The notes below the pieces were generated by a model. That model had not been told where the DNA came from, ran no database searches, and saw only the letters and a program-made list of their open reading frames with translations. Positions 26,422 through 35,265 of a stretch of 64,000 nucleotides of DNA are shown piece by piece. The DNA is taken from positions 200,144-264,143 of the forward strand of contig NZ_BBQH01000012.1 of the NCBI RefSeq assembly GCF_018397995.1, written 5' to 3'. A program made the translations under genes and the position numbers. Each line of letters opens with the position of its first letter. Position 1 is the stretch's first letter. This DNA is from Rhizomonospora bruguierae. GTDB taxonomy: Bacteria; Actinomycetota; Actinomycetes; Mycobacteriales; Micromonosporaceae.

Positions 26422-26898
26422 TCAGGCGCCGATCGACTCGGTGAGAAGCGCGATGGCGGCCCGCACGGCCGCCACCCGGATGGCGGGCCTGCCCCCCGGC
26501 AGGCGCAGCTCCCGGATCTGCCCCACACCCGGCCCGGCGACGGCGAGATACACCAACCCGACCGGCTTGCCGGCCTGCGGCTCCGGGCCGGCGACACCCG
26601 TCGTGGCCAGGGCCCAGTCCGCGCCGAGCCGCTCCCGGCCGCCGGCGGCCAGGGCGGCGGCCACCTCCGGGTCGACCGGCCCGCGCGCGGCCAGCAGCGG
26701 CTCGGGCACCCCGGCCAGGCGCGTCTTGAGGTCGGTGGCGTAGGCGACCAGGCCGCCCCGGAACACCGCGCTGACCCCCGGGATCTCCACGATCGTGGCG
26801 GCGAGCAGGCCACCCGTCAGGGACTCGACCACGCCCAGGGTTTCGCCACGGGCGTAAAGGGTCTCGACCGCCGCGGCCGCCGGATGGGGCACGGTCAC
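26422..26898 (-). CDS. pncC: CinA-family nicotinamide-nucleotide amidohydrolase
   Basis: A 158-residue protein equal to the C-terminal CinA domain alone. PncC deamidates nicotinamide mononucleotide to nicotinate mononucleotide in NAD recycling. Motifs are LGVVESLTGGLLAATIVEIPG, GGLVAYATDLKTRL, and TTGVAGPEPQAGKPVG. Members usually have C(S/A)ESCTGG; here the Cys-like position is Leu (ESLTGG) while the catalytic Ser is kept. The GTG start has a GGGAGGAGG ribosome site that lies inside the end of nat, and the two genes overlap by four bases. It is the last gene of the rimO-pgsA-nat-pncC operon. Confidence 0.9.
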   Translation of the reverse strand: MTVPHPAAAAVETLYARGETLGVVESLTGGLLAATIVEIPGVSAVFRGGLVAYATDLKTRLAGVPEPLLAARGPVDPEVAAALAAGGRERLGADWALATTGVAGPEPQAGKPVGLVYLAVAGPGVGQIRELRLPGGRPAIRVAAVRAAIALLTESIGA

Positions 26899-27749
26899 GC
26901 CTCCTCCCGCCGCGCCGCGAGCCACGCCCGGTGGGCGGCACCGACCCGGCGCCAGAGCCGGTCGGCCTCGGCGGGGGCGGGGCGCAGCCCGAAGACCTCG
27001 GCGAGCAGCGCCAGCCACTCGCCCCGCCCCGTCACCTCGCGCCTCGACCTGCCCGCCGCGGAAAGCGTGCTGAACGCGCAGCCGCGCAGCACGTCGACGG
27101 CGTCGGCCCGGCGGCGCTGCGCGGTGAACACCCGGACGAAGCCGGACTCCGGGTCGGTGGACAGGCGCCGGTGGTTGGCGGCGAGGTCGGCCGGGCCGGC
27201 AAGCGGCATGCCGAAGTCCATGCCGAGGAAGCCGCCGGACGGGTCGTGCGCGAACCGCCAACCGCCCGGTATCACCGACGACGGCGCCAGCGCGTACGCG
27301 AACGGGCCCTGGCGGTACCGGCCCGGGCGCAGCGGCAGCGGCTCGTACAGGCCGTCGCCCAGTCCCACGTCGACGAGCCAGTCGCCGCCCGGCAGCCCGT
27401 GCACGGTCAGCGCCAGGTGGTCGCCGCTCGCGCCGACCGGCTCCGGTACCCCGTGCGGCTGCACCCCGGCCACGTGCCAGCGCACGTCGTACCCCAGCGC
27501 CGCCAGCAGCGCCGAGAAGGCGCCGTTGAGGTGAAAGCAGTAGCCGCCCTCCCCGGCGACCACGCGGGCCGCCGACTCGGCCGGGTCCACGGTCGTCGGG
27601 GAATCGAGGTGGATGCGCAGGGTCTCGTAGGGCACCCGCTCGACGTGCGCGCGGTGCAGCGCGTGCAGGCCCACCACGGACGGCGGCCCGGGGTGGGCCA
27701 CACCCAGCCGGGCCAGGTAGCCGGCCACGTCCACGGACCCGCCGTCCAT
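26895..27749 (-). CDS. nat: Arylamine N-acetyltransferase
   Basis: A 284-residue NAT enzyme that moves acetyl from acetyl-CoA to arylamines or hydrazines. The catalytic triad is visible: Cys71 in GGYCFHLNGAF, His111 in GDHLALTV, Asp127 in WLVDVGLGD. The spacing matches known NATs. Relatives also close aromatic polyketides (amide synthases such as RifF), but no ansamycin cluster is near. The ATG, after AGGGGAGTTG, overlaps the pgsA stop by one base and its own stop overlaps the pncC start, so it is translated as part of a coupled operon. Confidence 0.93.
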   Translation of the reverse strand: MDGGSVDVAGYLARLGVAHPGPPSVVGLHALHRAHVERVPYETLRIHLDSPTTVDPAESAARVVAGEGGYCFHLNGAFSALLAALGYDVRWHVAGVQPHGVPEPVGASGDHLALTVHGLPGGDWLVDVGLGDGLYEPLPLRPGRYRQGPFAYALAPSSVIPGGWRFAHDPSGGFLGMDFGMPLAGPADLAANHRRLSTDPESGFVRVFTAQRRRADAVDVLRGCAFSTLSAAGRSRREVTGRGEWLALLAEVFGLRPAPAEADRLWRRVGAAHRAWLAARREEA

Positions 27750-28324
27750 CAACTCCCCTGCCGGCGCATCCGCAGCGCGCGCAACACGTAGTCCGCCCCC
27801 GTCACCAGCGTCACCACGACGGCGGCGCCCATCAGCCACGGGCCCACCGCGGCCAGCAGCCCGCCGAACGGCCACAGGTACCAGACGATCGCCGCCGTCT
27901 GGAGCGCCGTCTTCGCCTTGCCGCCCCGGCTCGCCGCGATCACCCCGTACCGCAGGACCCAGAACCGCAGCGCGGTGACGCCGAACTCCCGCGCCAGGAT
28001 GACCCCGGTGACCCACCAGGGCAGGTGCCCGAAGGCGGACAGCAGCACCAGGGCGGTGCCGGTCAGCGCCTTGTCCGCGATCGGGTCGGCGACCTTGCCG
28101 AACGCGGTGACCAGGGCGTACCGGCGGGCGATCCACCCGTCCACGAAGTCGGTGAGCGCGGCCAGGCCGAAGGTCACGCAGGCGGCGATCCGGCCGCCGG
28201 GGTGGGTCAGCCCGGAGAGGATCAGCAGCACGGCGAACACCGGGATCATGACCAGCCGGGCCGCGGTCAGCACGTTCGCCGCGTTGACCAGCGGCACCCG
28301 GCGCGCCTGGGCCGCCTGGTTCAC
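27749..28324 (-). CDS. pgsA: CDP-diacylglycerol-glycerol-3-phosphate phosphatidyltransferase
   Basis: A 191-residue membrane enzyme of the CDP-alcohol phosphatidyltransferase family that makes phosphatidylglycerol phosphate. The complete metal-binding signature is present: D59xxD62-G63xxA66-R67-x8-G76xxxD80xxxD84. About five hydrophobic segments are seen. The GTG start overlaps the rimO stop by four bases (GTGA). In mycobacteria the matching gene, pgsA3, also sits directly upstream of clgR, so the psp block and phospholipid synthesis stay linked here despite the inserted nat and pncC. Confidence 0.93.
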   Translation of the reverse strand: MNQAAQARRVPLVNAANVLTAARLVMIPVFAVLLILSGLTHPGGRIAACVTFGLAALTDFVDGWIARRYALVTAFGKVADPIADKALTGTALVLLSAFGHLPWWVTGVILAREFGVTALRFWVLRYGVIAASRGGKAKTALQTAAIVWYLWPFGGLLAAVGPWLMGAAVVVTLVTGADYVLRALRMRRQGS

Positions 28325-29820
28325 CGCGGCCCCGTCGGCGGTACCGCGGCGGAGATCAGCTCGGTCGGCACGGCGATCAGGTCGACGCCCTCGGTGCCGG
28401 TCACGGTGGCGCGGACCAGGTCGCCGGGGCGCAACGCGGCGAGATCCACCCCCGCGTCGCCGGCGACCAGCGTGGTGGAGCCGTCCACCTCCGGCGCCTG
28501 GTGCGCCGCCCGGCCCTCGACGACGCCCTCCTGCCCGTCGTCGAGGGCGTCGACCAGCACCTCGACGACGGAGCCCAGCCGCTCCTCGGCCCGCTGGGCG
28601 CACAGCTCGTCGGCGAGGGCGAGCAGCCGGTCGTACCGCCGCCTGACCGTCGCCCGGGCGACCTTGCCGGCCATCCCGGCGGCCTCGGTGCCGTCCTCGT
28701 CGCTGTAGTCGAAGACGCCGATCGCGTCCAGCCGGGCGGCGGTCAGGAACCGGACCAGCTCGTCGAAGTCGGCCCGGGTCTCGCCGGGGAAGCCGACGAT
28801 GAAGTTGCTCCGGGCGCCGGCCGCCGGATCCAGCGCCCGGGCCGAGGCGAGCAGCTCCAGGAAGCGCCCGGTCGAGCCGAAGCGGCGCATCCGGCGCAGC
28901 ACCGGCTCGCTGGCGTGCTGGAACGACAGGTCGAAGTACCCGGCCACGCCGGGCGTGGTGGCGATCGCCTCGACCAGCCCCGGCCGGGTCTCCGCCGGCT
29001 GCAGGTAGCTGACCCGCACCCGCACGATCCCGGCCACGGCGGCGAGCTGGGGCAGCAGCTTCTCCAGGGCGCGCGGGTCGCCCAGGTCCTTGCCGTACGA
29101 GGTGGAGTTCTCGCTGACCAGCACCAGCTCCCGGACGCCCGTCTTGGCCAGCCACTCCGCCTCGCCGAGCAGCTCGTCGGGGGCACGGGAGACGAACGCG
29201 CCGCGGAAGGCGGGGATCGCGCAGAAGGCGCACCGGCGGTCGCAGCCGCTGGCGAGCTTGAGCGACGCGACCGGCCCGCCGCCGAGCCGCTTGCGCAGGA
29301 TGCCACGCAGGTGGGCCGGGGTGTGCGTGTCGACGGTCGCGTGCCCCGGGAGCACCACCCCGGCCCCGCGGCGGGCGACCGGGGTCAGCGGGAGCAGCTC
29401 GCGCCGGTCACGCGGGGTATGCGCGGCCAGTTCCTCGCCGGCCAGCACCGCGGTCAGCCGGGTGGAGATCTCCGGGTAGTCGTCGAAGCCCAGCACCGCG
29501 TCCGCCTCGGGCAGGCTGTCGGCCAGCTCCGCGCCGTACCGCTCGGCCATGCACCCGGCCGCGACCACCTTCGCGCCGGTGTCCGCCGCCGCGAGCAGGG
29601 TCTGGATGCTGTCCTCCTTGGCCTTGGCCACGAAGCCGCAGGTGTTGACCACCACCACGTCGGCGCCCTCGCCGTCGGTGCCGACCTCCCAGCCGTCGGC
29701 GTGCAGGCGGGCCGCCAGCTCCTCGGAGTCCACCTCGTTGCGGGCGCAGCCCAGGGTGAGCAGGGCGACGCGGCGGGCCGGTGCGGCGGAGTCGGACACC
29801 ACCCGAGGGTACCGGGCCAT
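28321..29820 (-). CDS. rimO: Ribosomal protein S12 methylthiotransferase RimO
   Basis: A radical-SAM methylthiotransferase of 499 residues that methylthiolates the conserved aspartate of ribosomal protein S12. It shows the N-terminal MTTase domain ([22 protein letters not shown], then [28 protein letters not shown], which supply three cluster cysteines), the radical-SAM CxxxCxxC in [17 protein letters not shown], and a C-terminal TRAM domain. The ATG at 29820 is favoured; GTG codons at 29802 and 29799 are possible. It heads the coupled operon rimO-pgsA-nat-pncC and diverges from the deazaflavin oxidoreductase gene. Confidence 0.95.
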   Translation of the reverse strand: MARYPRVVSDSAAPARRVALLTLGCARNEVDSEELAARLHADGWEVGTDGEGADVVVVNTCGFVAKAKEDSIQTLLAAADTGAKVVAAGCMAERYGAELADSLPEADAVLGFDDYPEISTRLTAVLAGEELAAHTPRDRRELLPLTPVARRGAGVVLPGHATVDTHTPAHLRGILRKRLGGGPVASLKLASGCDRRCAFCAIPAFRGAFVSRAPDELLGEAEWLAKTGVRELVLVSENSTSYGKDLGDPRALEKLLPQLAAVAGIVRVRVSYLQPAETRPGLVEAIATTPGVAGYFDLSFQHASEPVLRRMRRFGSTGRFLELLASARALDPAAGARSNFIVGFPGETRADFDELVRFLTAARLDAIGVFDYSDEDGTEAAGMAGKVARATVRRRYDRLLALADELCAQRAEERLGSVVEVLVDALDDGQEGVVEGRAAHQAPEVDGSTTLVAGDAGVDLAALRPGDLVRATVTGTEGVDLIAVPTELISAAVPPTGPR

Positions 29821-29929
29821 CGGCGCAGCCCGGGCGCGCGGCGGACAGCGCGTGAAACGCCCCCCAAGGCATTGAAGTCCGGCGACGCTTACTGAAGGCT
29901 TGTCTGGTCTACCCCCGGGAGGACCTTCG

Positions 29930-30376
29930 ATGACGCATCTGGACGCCGAGCCGATCGACCCGCCGTCCGGCTGGCAACGCGAGCACCTACAGCGGTACGT
30001 GGCCACGGACGGCGCCGACGGTCACTACTGGAACGGCGTGCCCACCCTGCTACTGACCGTGCACGACCAGGCGGCCGGGCGGGGCCGCCGCACCCCGCTG
30101 ATCTACGGCCGGGACGGCGACGCCTACCTGGTGGTCGCCTCGGCCGGCGGGCGGCCCCGGCACCCGCGCTGGTACCGGCTGCTCTCGGCCGACCCGCGGG
30201 TCCGGGTCCAGGTGGAGGGGCACCGGTTCGACGCCGAGGCGCACACCGCCAGCGGCGAGGAGCGGGACCGGCTGTGGACGCTGATGTGCGGCGTCTGGCC
30301 GGACTACGACGTTTACCAGAACCGGACGGATCGGCAGATCCCGGTCGTCGTTTTGCAACCGGTCCGAGACCGGTGA
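29930..30376 (+). CDS. Deazaflavin(F420)-dependent nitroreductase-family protein
   Basis: A 148-residue split-barrel protein of the DDN/F420H2-dependent reductase family. Signs are [31 protein letters not shown], the [13 protein letters not shown] loop that binds F420 phosphate, and a C-terminal [22 protein letters not shown]. Such proteins reduce quinones or nitro compounds with F420H2. The ATG has a GGGAGGA ribosome site. It is followed 38 bases later by the FIST gene in the same direction, so the two may be co-expressed. Confidence 0.9.
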   Translation: MTHLDAEPIDPPSGWQREHLQRYVATDGADGHYWNGVPTLLLTVHDQAAGRGRRTPLIYGRDGDAYLVVASAGGRPRHPRWYRLLSADPRVRVQVEGHRFDAEAHTASGEERDRLWTLMCGVWPDYDVYQNRTDRQIPVVVLQPVRDR

Positions 30377-30414
30377 CGGACCCCGCGCCCGCCCCGGGCG
30401 TGCAAGGATACGCC

Positions 30415-31839
30415 GTGCTCACCCAGCGTGATCCGCACGCCCCGGCGCCGGCCGGGCCGCGCTCGGCCGGGCTCGCCACCGCCGGCCGCAGCGCTACCGC
30501 CGGCCATAGCGCCGCCGCCGGCCGCAGCGCCAACACCGGCTCAGCCGGCATCAGCCACGGCGCGGCCGGCACCACCGCCGGCCACACCGCTGCCGCTGGC
30601 GTCACCATCGGACGTACCGACGCGGGCAGCGCCGCCGCCGGCGGGGGCACCGCGCGTTGCCGGGCGGGCGTGGGTACCAGCGCCGCGCCGGACGCCACCG
30701 CCGCGGGGCGCACCGCCGCCGCGGCCGCCCTGGCCGCGCTCGGCACCGGGACGCCCGCGTTGATCGTGGTGTACGCCTCGGTCCGGTACCGGCTGGCGGA
30801 CCTGCTGGCGGGGGTCCGCTCGATCACCGGCGAGGCACCGCTGGTCGGCGCCACCAGCAGCGGGCACTTCGCCAACGGCGCGCTCGCCGAGCCCGGGGAG
30901 GGCGTGGCCGTGCTGGCGCTCAGCGCCGGCCCGTACCGGTTCGGGGTCGCCTCCGCGACCGGCCTGCGCGCCGACGCGTTCGGCGCCGGCCTGTCGATCG
31001 CCCGGGCCGCCCGGGCCGCCGCCGAGCCGGGCGAGGCCCCGCACTCGGCCGTCCTGCTGTTCGCCGACGGCATGGCGGGCAACCAGCAGACGCTGCTCAA
31101 CGGCGTGCACCGGGTGGCCGGCTCGGCGGTACCGGTGGCCGGCGGGGCGGCGGGCGACGACCGGCGGCTCGCGGAGACGTTCGTGTTCCACGACGGCGCC
31201 GCCCTCGCCGACGGCGCGGTCGCGGTCTGGATCAACTCGCCGCACCCGCTGGACGTGCCGGTGGAGCACGGCTGGCGCCCGGTCAGCCTGCCACTGCTGG
31301 TGACCCGGGTGGACGGTTCGGTGGTGCACGAGATCGCCGGCCGGCCGGCGCTGGAGATCTGGCGGGAGCACTTCGACCACGAGCCGATCGACGAGAAGCT
31401 GCGCACCTCCCGGTTCGCCGGCTACCACTCGGCGCACGCTTTCGGCCTGATCGAGCCGGACGGCACCGAGCTGATCCGGGGGGTGTTCGTGGACGGCGCG
31501 GATCGGCTGCGCACGTTCACCCCGCTGCCGCCGTACTCGGCCGTGCAGATCGTCACCTGCGGCCAGGACGACCTGCTCGGCATCACCGACCGCGTGGTCG
31601 CCCGCTCGGCCGGCTCGCCGGCGGCCGCACACCGGCGGCACGAGCCGTCCGTGCTGCTGGTGTTCAGCTGCGTGGCCCGGCTGGACATCCTGCGCGAGCG
31701 GGGCGCGGAGGAGGCCCGGCGGCTGCAGACCGCGGCAGGCGCCCTGCCGACCTTCGGCTTCTACACGTACGGTGAGTTCGCTCGCACCACGGGCGTCGCC
31801 GGCTACCACAACGCGACCGTGGCAGCGATCGCCCTGTAG
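30415..31839 (+). CDS. FIST N/C sensory-domain protein
   Basis: The 474-residue protein carries a FIST N-terminal domain (about 85-275, VGTSAAPDATAAGRTAA, ALIVVYASVRYRLADLLAGV, VGATSSGHF) and a FIST C-terminal domain (about 290-465, RELKPAL-like IAGRPALEIWREHF, VLLVFSCVARLDIL, GFYTYGEFARTTG). FIST modules are predicted small-ligand sensors, often linked to c-di-GMP or kinase outputs. The GTG at 30415 has AAGGA upstream. Unusually, ~65 Ala/Gly/Thr/Ser-rich residues sit between the first ten residues and the FIST domain and contain hexapeptide repeats. It ends 19 bases before a GGDEF-EAL gene and is probably its sensor partner. Confidence 0.9.
   Translation: MLTQRDPHAPAPAGPRSAGLATAGRSATAGHSAAAGRSANTGSAGISHGAAGTTAGHTAAAGVTIGRTDAGSAAAGGGTARCRAGVGTSAAPDATAAGRTAAAAALAALGTGTPALIVVYASVRYRLADLLAGVRSITGEAPLVGATSSGHFANGALAEPGEGVAVLALSAGPYRFGVASATGLRADAFGAGLSIARAARAAAEPGEAPHSAVLLFADGMAGNQQTLLNGVHRVAGSAVPVAGGAAGDDRRLAETFVFHDGAALADGAVAVWINSPHPLDVPVEHGWRPVSLPLLVTRVDGSVVHEIAGRPALEIWREHFDHEPIDEKLRTSRFAGYHSAHAFGLIEPDGTELIRGVFVDGADRLRTFTPLPPYSAVQIVTCGQDDLLGITDRVVARSAGSPAAAHRRHEPSVLLVFSCVARLDILRERGAEEARRLQTAAGALPTFGFYTYGEFARTTGVAGYHNATVAAIAL
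30478..30531 (+). repeat. Three 18-base coding repeats in the FIST gene
   Basis: Three units of 18 bases at 30478-30495, 30496-30513 and 30514-30531 follow the pattern RCCGCCGGCCNNAGCGCY. They encode TAGRSA, TAGHSA and AAGRSA, with a decayed fourth unit after them. The array lies in the N-terminal low-complexity segment and may vary in copy number between strains. Confidence 0.8.
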
Positions 31840-31858
31840 ACCGCCGATAGGAGGCGCA

Positions 31859-34645
31859 ATGTCAGGCGGCACCGGCGGGCCGGGTGCGGGTGGCGCCCCG
31901 CCGGCCGAGGAGTTAGCCGGTGGCCCGCCCGGCGGGCTCGCCGGCAACCCGGTATCGGAGCTGCGGCGCCAGCTCGCCGTGGTCACCGACGCCGTCCGCG
32001 ACGCGTACCGGGACACCACCCGGCTGATCCGGGTGCTCACCGTCATCGGCCAGCCGTGCCCGCCCGACGAGCTGATGGACCTCACCCTGACCGTGCTGTC
32101 CGACGTCTTCTCCGCGGACGTGACCTGCCTGCTGCGCCCGGTGCACGACCGGCTGGTGGTCCGCAACGCGTGCGGCCTGCCCGAGGACGACCCGGCGTTC
32201 CGGGAGGGCTGGCCGATGCCCACCGCCGGGCCGGCCGTCCTCCGCTCCCCCGGCATGGCCTCCCGGCACGGCGGCGCGGACCTCACCTTCGCCCCGGCCC
32301 CGATGGCCCGGCTCGGCATGGAGTCCTCGGTGTGGATCCCGCTCGCCGAGGACGGCGGCCGCGGGTTCTGCGATCTGCTGCTGCTCTGCCGCCGCGGCCG
32401 CGACCCGTTCACCCAGCTCGACCTCCAGGTCCTCGGCTCGGTGGCGGACCGGCTGCGGCTGGCCGTGGAGGAGCGCGAGCGGACCATCGCGATGGAGCAA
32501 CTGGCCCAGTCCGGCCACCTGCTCGCCCGGCACCTGGACCTGGAGCCGCTGCTCGCCGAGGCCGCCGAGCTGCTGAGCCGGCTCACCGCCGCCGACGCCG
32601 CCTGGCTGGTCGTGATCGAGGACGGCCGCGGCCACCTGCGCGGCGTCGCCGGTGAGGTGGCGGGCGACTGGCCCCGCCCGGTCGAGGAGCTGCCCGGCTG
32701 GGAGACGGCCCGGCACGGCCAGCCCTACGCGTGCGCCGGCCTCCCGCCGGCGCCGGGGGACGGGGCGGTCACCGCGTGCACCGCGCCCGGGCAGAGCCTG
32801 CTCTGCGTGCCCGTGACCCGCGACGGCGTCCCCGCCGTGCTGCTCTACGCCGCCCGGGACCAGCTGCGCCCGTTCGCCGCCGACCTCGCCGAGATCGTCA
32901 CGATCTTCGCCAACCACGTGGCCGCCGCGCTGGCCAACGCCGAGCTGTACCGGGCGCTGGTGCGCAGCGAGTCGTCCCTGCGCCTGGTCACGGACTCGAT
33001 CAGCGACCTGGTCGCGATGGTCGGCGCGGACGGGTGCCTGGTCTACGCGTCCCCGTCGCACGAGCGGGAGCTGGGGCGGGCGCCGTCCCGCCTGCTCGGC
33101 CGCCCGGTCACCGAACTGGTGCACCCGCACGACCGGCACCGGGTCGAGGCGGCCCTCACCGCCGCGCTCGCCGCCGACCCCGGCGACCGGACCATCGAGT
33201 ACCGGGTGCGCGGCGGCGACCAGCGGTGGGTGTGGGTGGAGAGCGCCCTGCGCCCCGCCCCGCCCACCGAGGCGACCGGCGGCCAGCAGGCGGTCGTGCT
33301 GTCGTCCCGGGTGGTGGAGCAGCGCAAGCGCCTGGAGGACGAACTGCGCCGGCGCGCCACCCACGACCCGCTCACCGGGCTGGCCAACCGGACCCTGGTC
33401 GGCCAGCGCCTCGCCGCGGACCTGGCCCGGGACGAGCCCGGCCAGGTCGGCCTGCTCTTCTGTGACCTGGACAAGTTCAAGGCGGTCAACGACCGGCTGG
33501 GCCACGAGGCCGGCGACGAACTGCTCAAGCAGGTCGCCGCCCGGCTGCGCCGCAGCCTGCGCCCCGGTGACCTGCTCGGCCGGTTCGGCGGCGACGAGTT
33601 CGTGGTGGTCCTCGACGGCGTCGCCGACCTGGCCGCCGTGGCCCAGGTCGGGCGGCGCGTGGCCCGCGCCCTGGACGCCGACTTCCACCTGGGCGGCGAG
33701 CGCGTGCGGATCTCGGCCAGCGTCGGCGGCGTCGTCGGCGCCCGGCGCGCCACCACCGCCAGCGACATGCTCCGGGACGCCGACGCCGCCATGTACGCCG
33801 CCAAGGACCGCGGCCCCGGCCTCATCCAGGTCTTCGACGACGACGCCTCGCACCGCTCCCTGGACCGCCTCGGCCTGCGCTCCGACCTGCTGCGCGCTCT
33901 CGAACGCCGCCAGCTCGCCCTGGCCTACCAGCCCATCTGGGACCTGGAGACCGGCCGGGTGCTCGCCTTCGAGGCCCTGCTGCGCTGGGCCCATCCGCAG
34001 CGCGGCCCGGTTCCCCCGGACGTGTTCATCCCGCTCGCCGAGGAGACCGGCGCGATCATTCCCATCGGGCAGTGGGTGCTTGAGCGGGCCTGTCGGCAGC
34101 TCGCCGACTGGCGCTCCGCCAGCGGCCGGGACGACCTGCGGATGAGCGTGAACCTGTCGCCGGTTCAGCTCCAGCAGCCCCACCTCGCGCCGACCGTGCT
34201 GGCCGCGATCCGCGCCGCGGGGGTGCACCCCACCGACCTCTGCCTCGAGGTCACCGAGCACAGCTACCTGCGCGACGACGTGGCCGAGTCGGCCGCGGCC
34301 CTGCGCGGGGCGGGGATCAGCTTCGCGCTGGACGACTTCGGCACCTCCTACTCCAGCCTCGCCTACCTGAAGTGGTTCCCGATCGACATCCTCAAGATCG
34401 ACCGCTCGTTCGTCGCCGGAATGACCGGCGGCGGCACCGACCGGGGCCTGGTCCGCGCCGTGCTGGCCATCGCGGACGCGCTCGGCGTCGGCGTGATCGC
34501 CGAGGGCATCGAGACCGAGCGGCAGCGGGCGGAGCTGCGGGCGCTGAACTGCACCCGGGGCCAGGGCTATCTCCTCTCCCCGGCGCTGCCCGCGCACCGG
34601 GCCGCCACCCTCCTGCGCACCCCGGAGCCGCTGCTGGCACCGTGA
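31859..34645 (+). CDS. GAF-GAF-PAS-GGDEF-EAL cyclic-di-GMP enzyme
   Basis: A 928-residue soluble signalling protein. Order: two GAF-like domains (about 60-210 and 225-365), PAS (about 370-490), GGDEF (about 500-660), EAL (about 675-920). The GGDEF motif is intact, with FCDLDKFKAVND and an inhibitory RxxD site (RPGD) five residues upstream. The EAL domain keeps FEALLRW, MSVNLS, EVTEHS, LDDFGTSYSS, DILKIDRSF and AEGIE, so both synthesis and breakdown of c-di-GMP look possible. The ribosome site TAGGAGG is ideal. It directly follows the FIST gene. It has no membrane segments of its own. Confidence 0.95.
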   Translation: MSGGTGGPGAGGAPPAEELAGGPPGGLAGNPVSELRRQLAVVTDAVRDAYRDTTRLIRVLTVIGQPCPPDELMDLTLTVLSDVFSADVTCLLRPVHDRLVVRNACGLPEDDPAFREGWPMPTAGPAVLRSPGMASRHGGADLTFAPAPMARLGMESSVWIPLAEDGGRGFCDLLLLCRRGRDPFTQLDLQVLGSVADRLRLAVEERERTIAMEQLAQSGHLLARHLDLEPLLAEAAELLSRLTAADAAWLVVIEDGRGHLRGVAGEVAGDWPRPVEELPGWETARHGQPYACAGLPPAPGDGAVTACTAPGQSLLCVPVTRDGVPAVLLYAARDQLRPFAADLAEIVTIFANHVAAALANAELYRALVRSESSLRLVTDSISDLVAMVGADGCLVYASPSHERELGRAPSRLLGRPVTELVHPHDRHRVEAALTAALAADPGDRTIEYRVRGGDQRWVWVESALRPAPPTEATGGQQAVVLSSRVVEQRKRLEDELRRRATHDPLTGLANRTLVGQRLAADLARDEPGQVGLLFCDLDKFKAVNDRLGHEAGDELLKQVAARLRRSLRPGDLLGRFGGDEFVVVLDGVADLAAVAQVGRRVARALDADFHLGGERVRISASVGGVVGARRATTASDMLRDADAAMYAAKDRGPGLIQVFDDDASHRSLDRLGLRSDLLRALERRQLALAYQPIWDLETGRVLAFEALLRWAHPQRGPVPPDVFIPLAEETGAIIPIGQWVLERACRQLADWRSASGRDDLRMSVNLSPVQLQQPHLAPTVLAAIRAAGVHPTDLCLEVTEHSYLRDDVAESAAALRGAGISFALDDFGTSYSSLAYLKWFPIDILKIDRSFVAGMTGGGTDRGLVRAVLAIADALGVGVIAEGIETERQRAELRALNCTRGQGYLLSPALPAHRAATLLRTPEPLLAP

Positions 34646-34718
34646 CGGCTCGCCACCGCCACCCGTCGCAGCGCTCCCCGATCCGTGGCGGCCCCGGCCC
34701 CGGCGAACAGCACCGCCC

Positions 34719-34724
34719 TATACT
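34719..34724 (+). promoter_or_regulatory. -10 element of the riboswitch-gdx transcript
   Basis: TATACT stands out in GC-rich surroundings, 29 bases before the riboswitch core. It puts the transcript start near 34731, about 20 bases upstream of the aptamer. No clear -35 was recognised. Confidence 0.55.
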
Positions 34725-34752
34725 CGTTCGGGACAGGTCCGCGTGGCCCGTC

Positions 34753-34796
34753 CCGGACGAGCGGTGTGTCGTACCCGGCAGGCGAAGACGACGCAC
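34753..34796 (+). ncRNA. Guanidine-III riboswitch (ykkC-III)
   Basis: The 44-base segment follows the guanidine-III aptamer: CCGGACGA, then GUGUGUCGU, then ACCCGG, a GGCGAAG linker, and ACGACGCAC. GUGUGUCGU pairs with ACGACGCAC over nine base pairs, and CCGG pairs with the later CCGG. The strings match the Thermobifida-type core (CCGGACGAG, GUACCCGG) closely. It lies 119 bases upstream of a SugE/Gdx-type SMR exporter, the classic target. The space between contains a strong GGGC-rich hairpin that may be the switching element. Confidence 0.88.
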
Positions 34797-34915
34797 AGAA
34801 GATCACCGAGTCGGCGCGAGCGCGCGAGGCGCGGCGGGGCCCACGCCCCGGGTGGCCCGAATCGAGCCGAGTGGCGGGATCTTCTCCCTGTACGGCTCTG
34901 CGAAAGCGAATCGTG

Positions 34916-35230
34916 ATGGCCTGGGTAGTACTCGTCGTCTCCGGAATGCTGGAAACCGTCTGGGCGGTCGCGCTGGGCCGCAGCGCCGGGTTCAGCCGCC
35001 CCGTACCGTCGATCATCTTCGCGGCGGGCCTGCTCGCGAGCATGGCCGGGCTGGCCTGGGCGCTGCGCAGCATCCCGGTCGGCACCGGCTACGTCGTGTG
35101 GGTGGGCATCGGCGCGGTCGGCACGGCGCTGGTCGGCATGCTCGCCCTCGGTGAATCGACCAGCTGGCCGCGGATCCTGTGCCTGTTGCTGGTCGTGGCC
35201 GGGGTGGTCGGCCTGAAGCTGTTCGCCTGA
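34916..35230 (+). CDS. gdx: SMR-family guanidinium exporter Gdx (SugE type)
   Basis: A 104-residue protein with four membrane helices. It is close to E. coli Gdx/SugE: MAWVVLVVSGMLETVWAVAL with the proton/substrate Glu at 13, IPVGTGYVVWVGIGAVGTAL, LGES, and VVGLKL at the end. Gdx proteins exchange guanidinium for protons across the cytoplasmic membrane. The guanidine-III riboswitch upstream strongly supports guanidinium rather than drug cations as substrate. The ATG at 34916 follows CGAAAGCGAA, a weak ribosome site, so translation may depend on the leader's fold. Confidence 0.93.
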   Translation: MAWVVLVVSGMLETVWAVALGRSAGFSRPVPSIIFAAGLLASMAGLAWALRSIPVGTGYVVWVGIGAVGTALVGMLALGESTSWPRILCLLLVVAGVVGLKLFA

Positions 35231-35265
35231 CCCGCGACGCCCGGCCCGGCTGGGCCGGGCGGACG

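Noticed and set aside
26895-27749. RifF-type amide synthase for ansamycin release
   Set aside because: The catalytic triad does not distinguish the two, but no ansamycin genes are present and the gene is embedded in a housekeeping operon.
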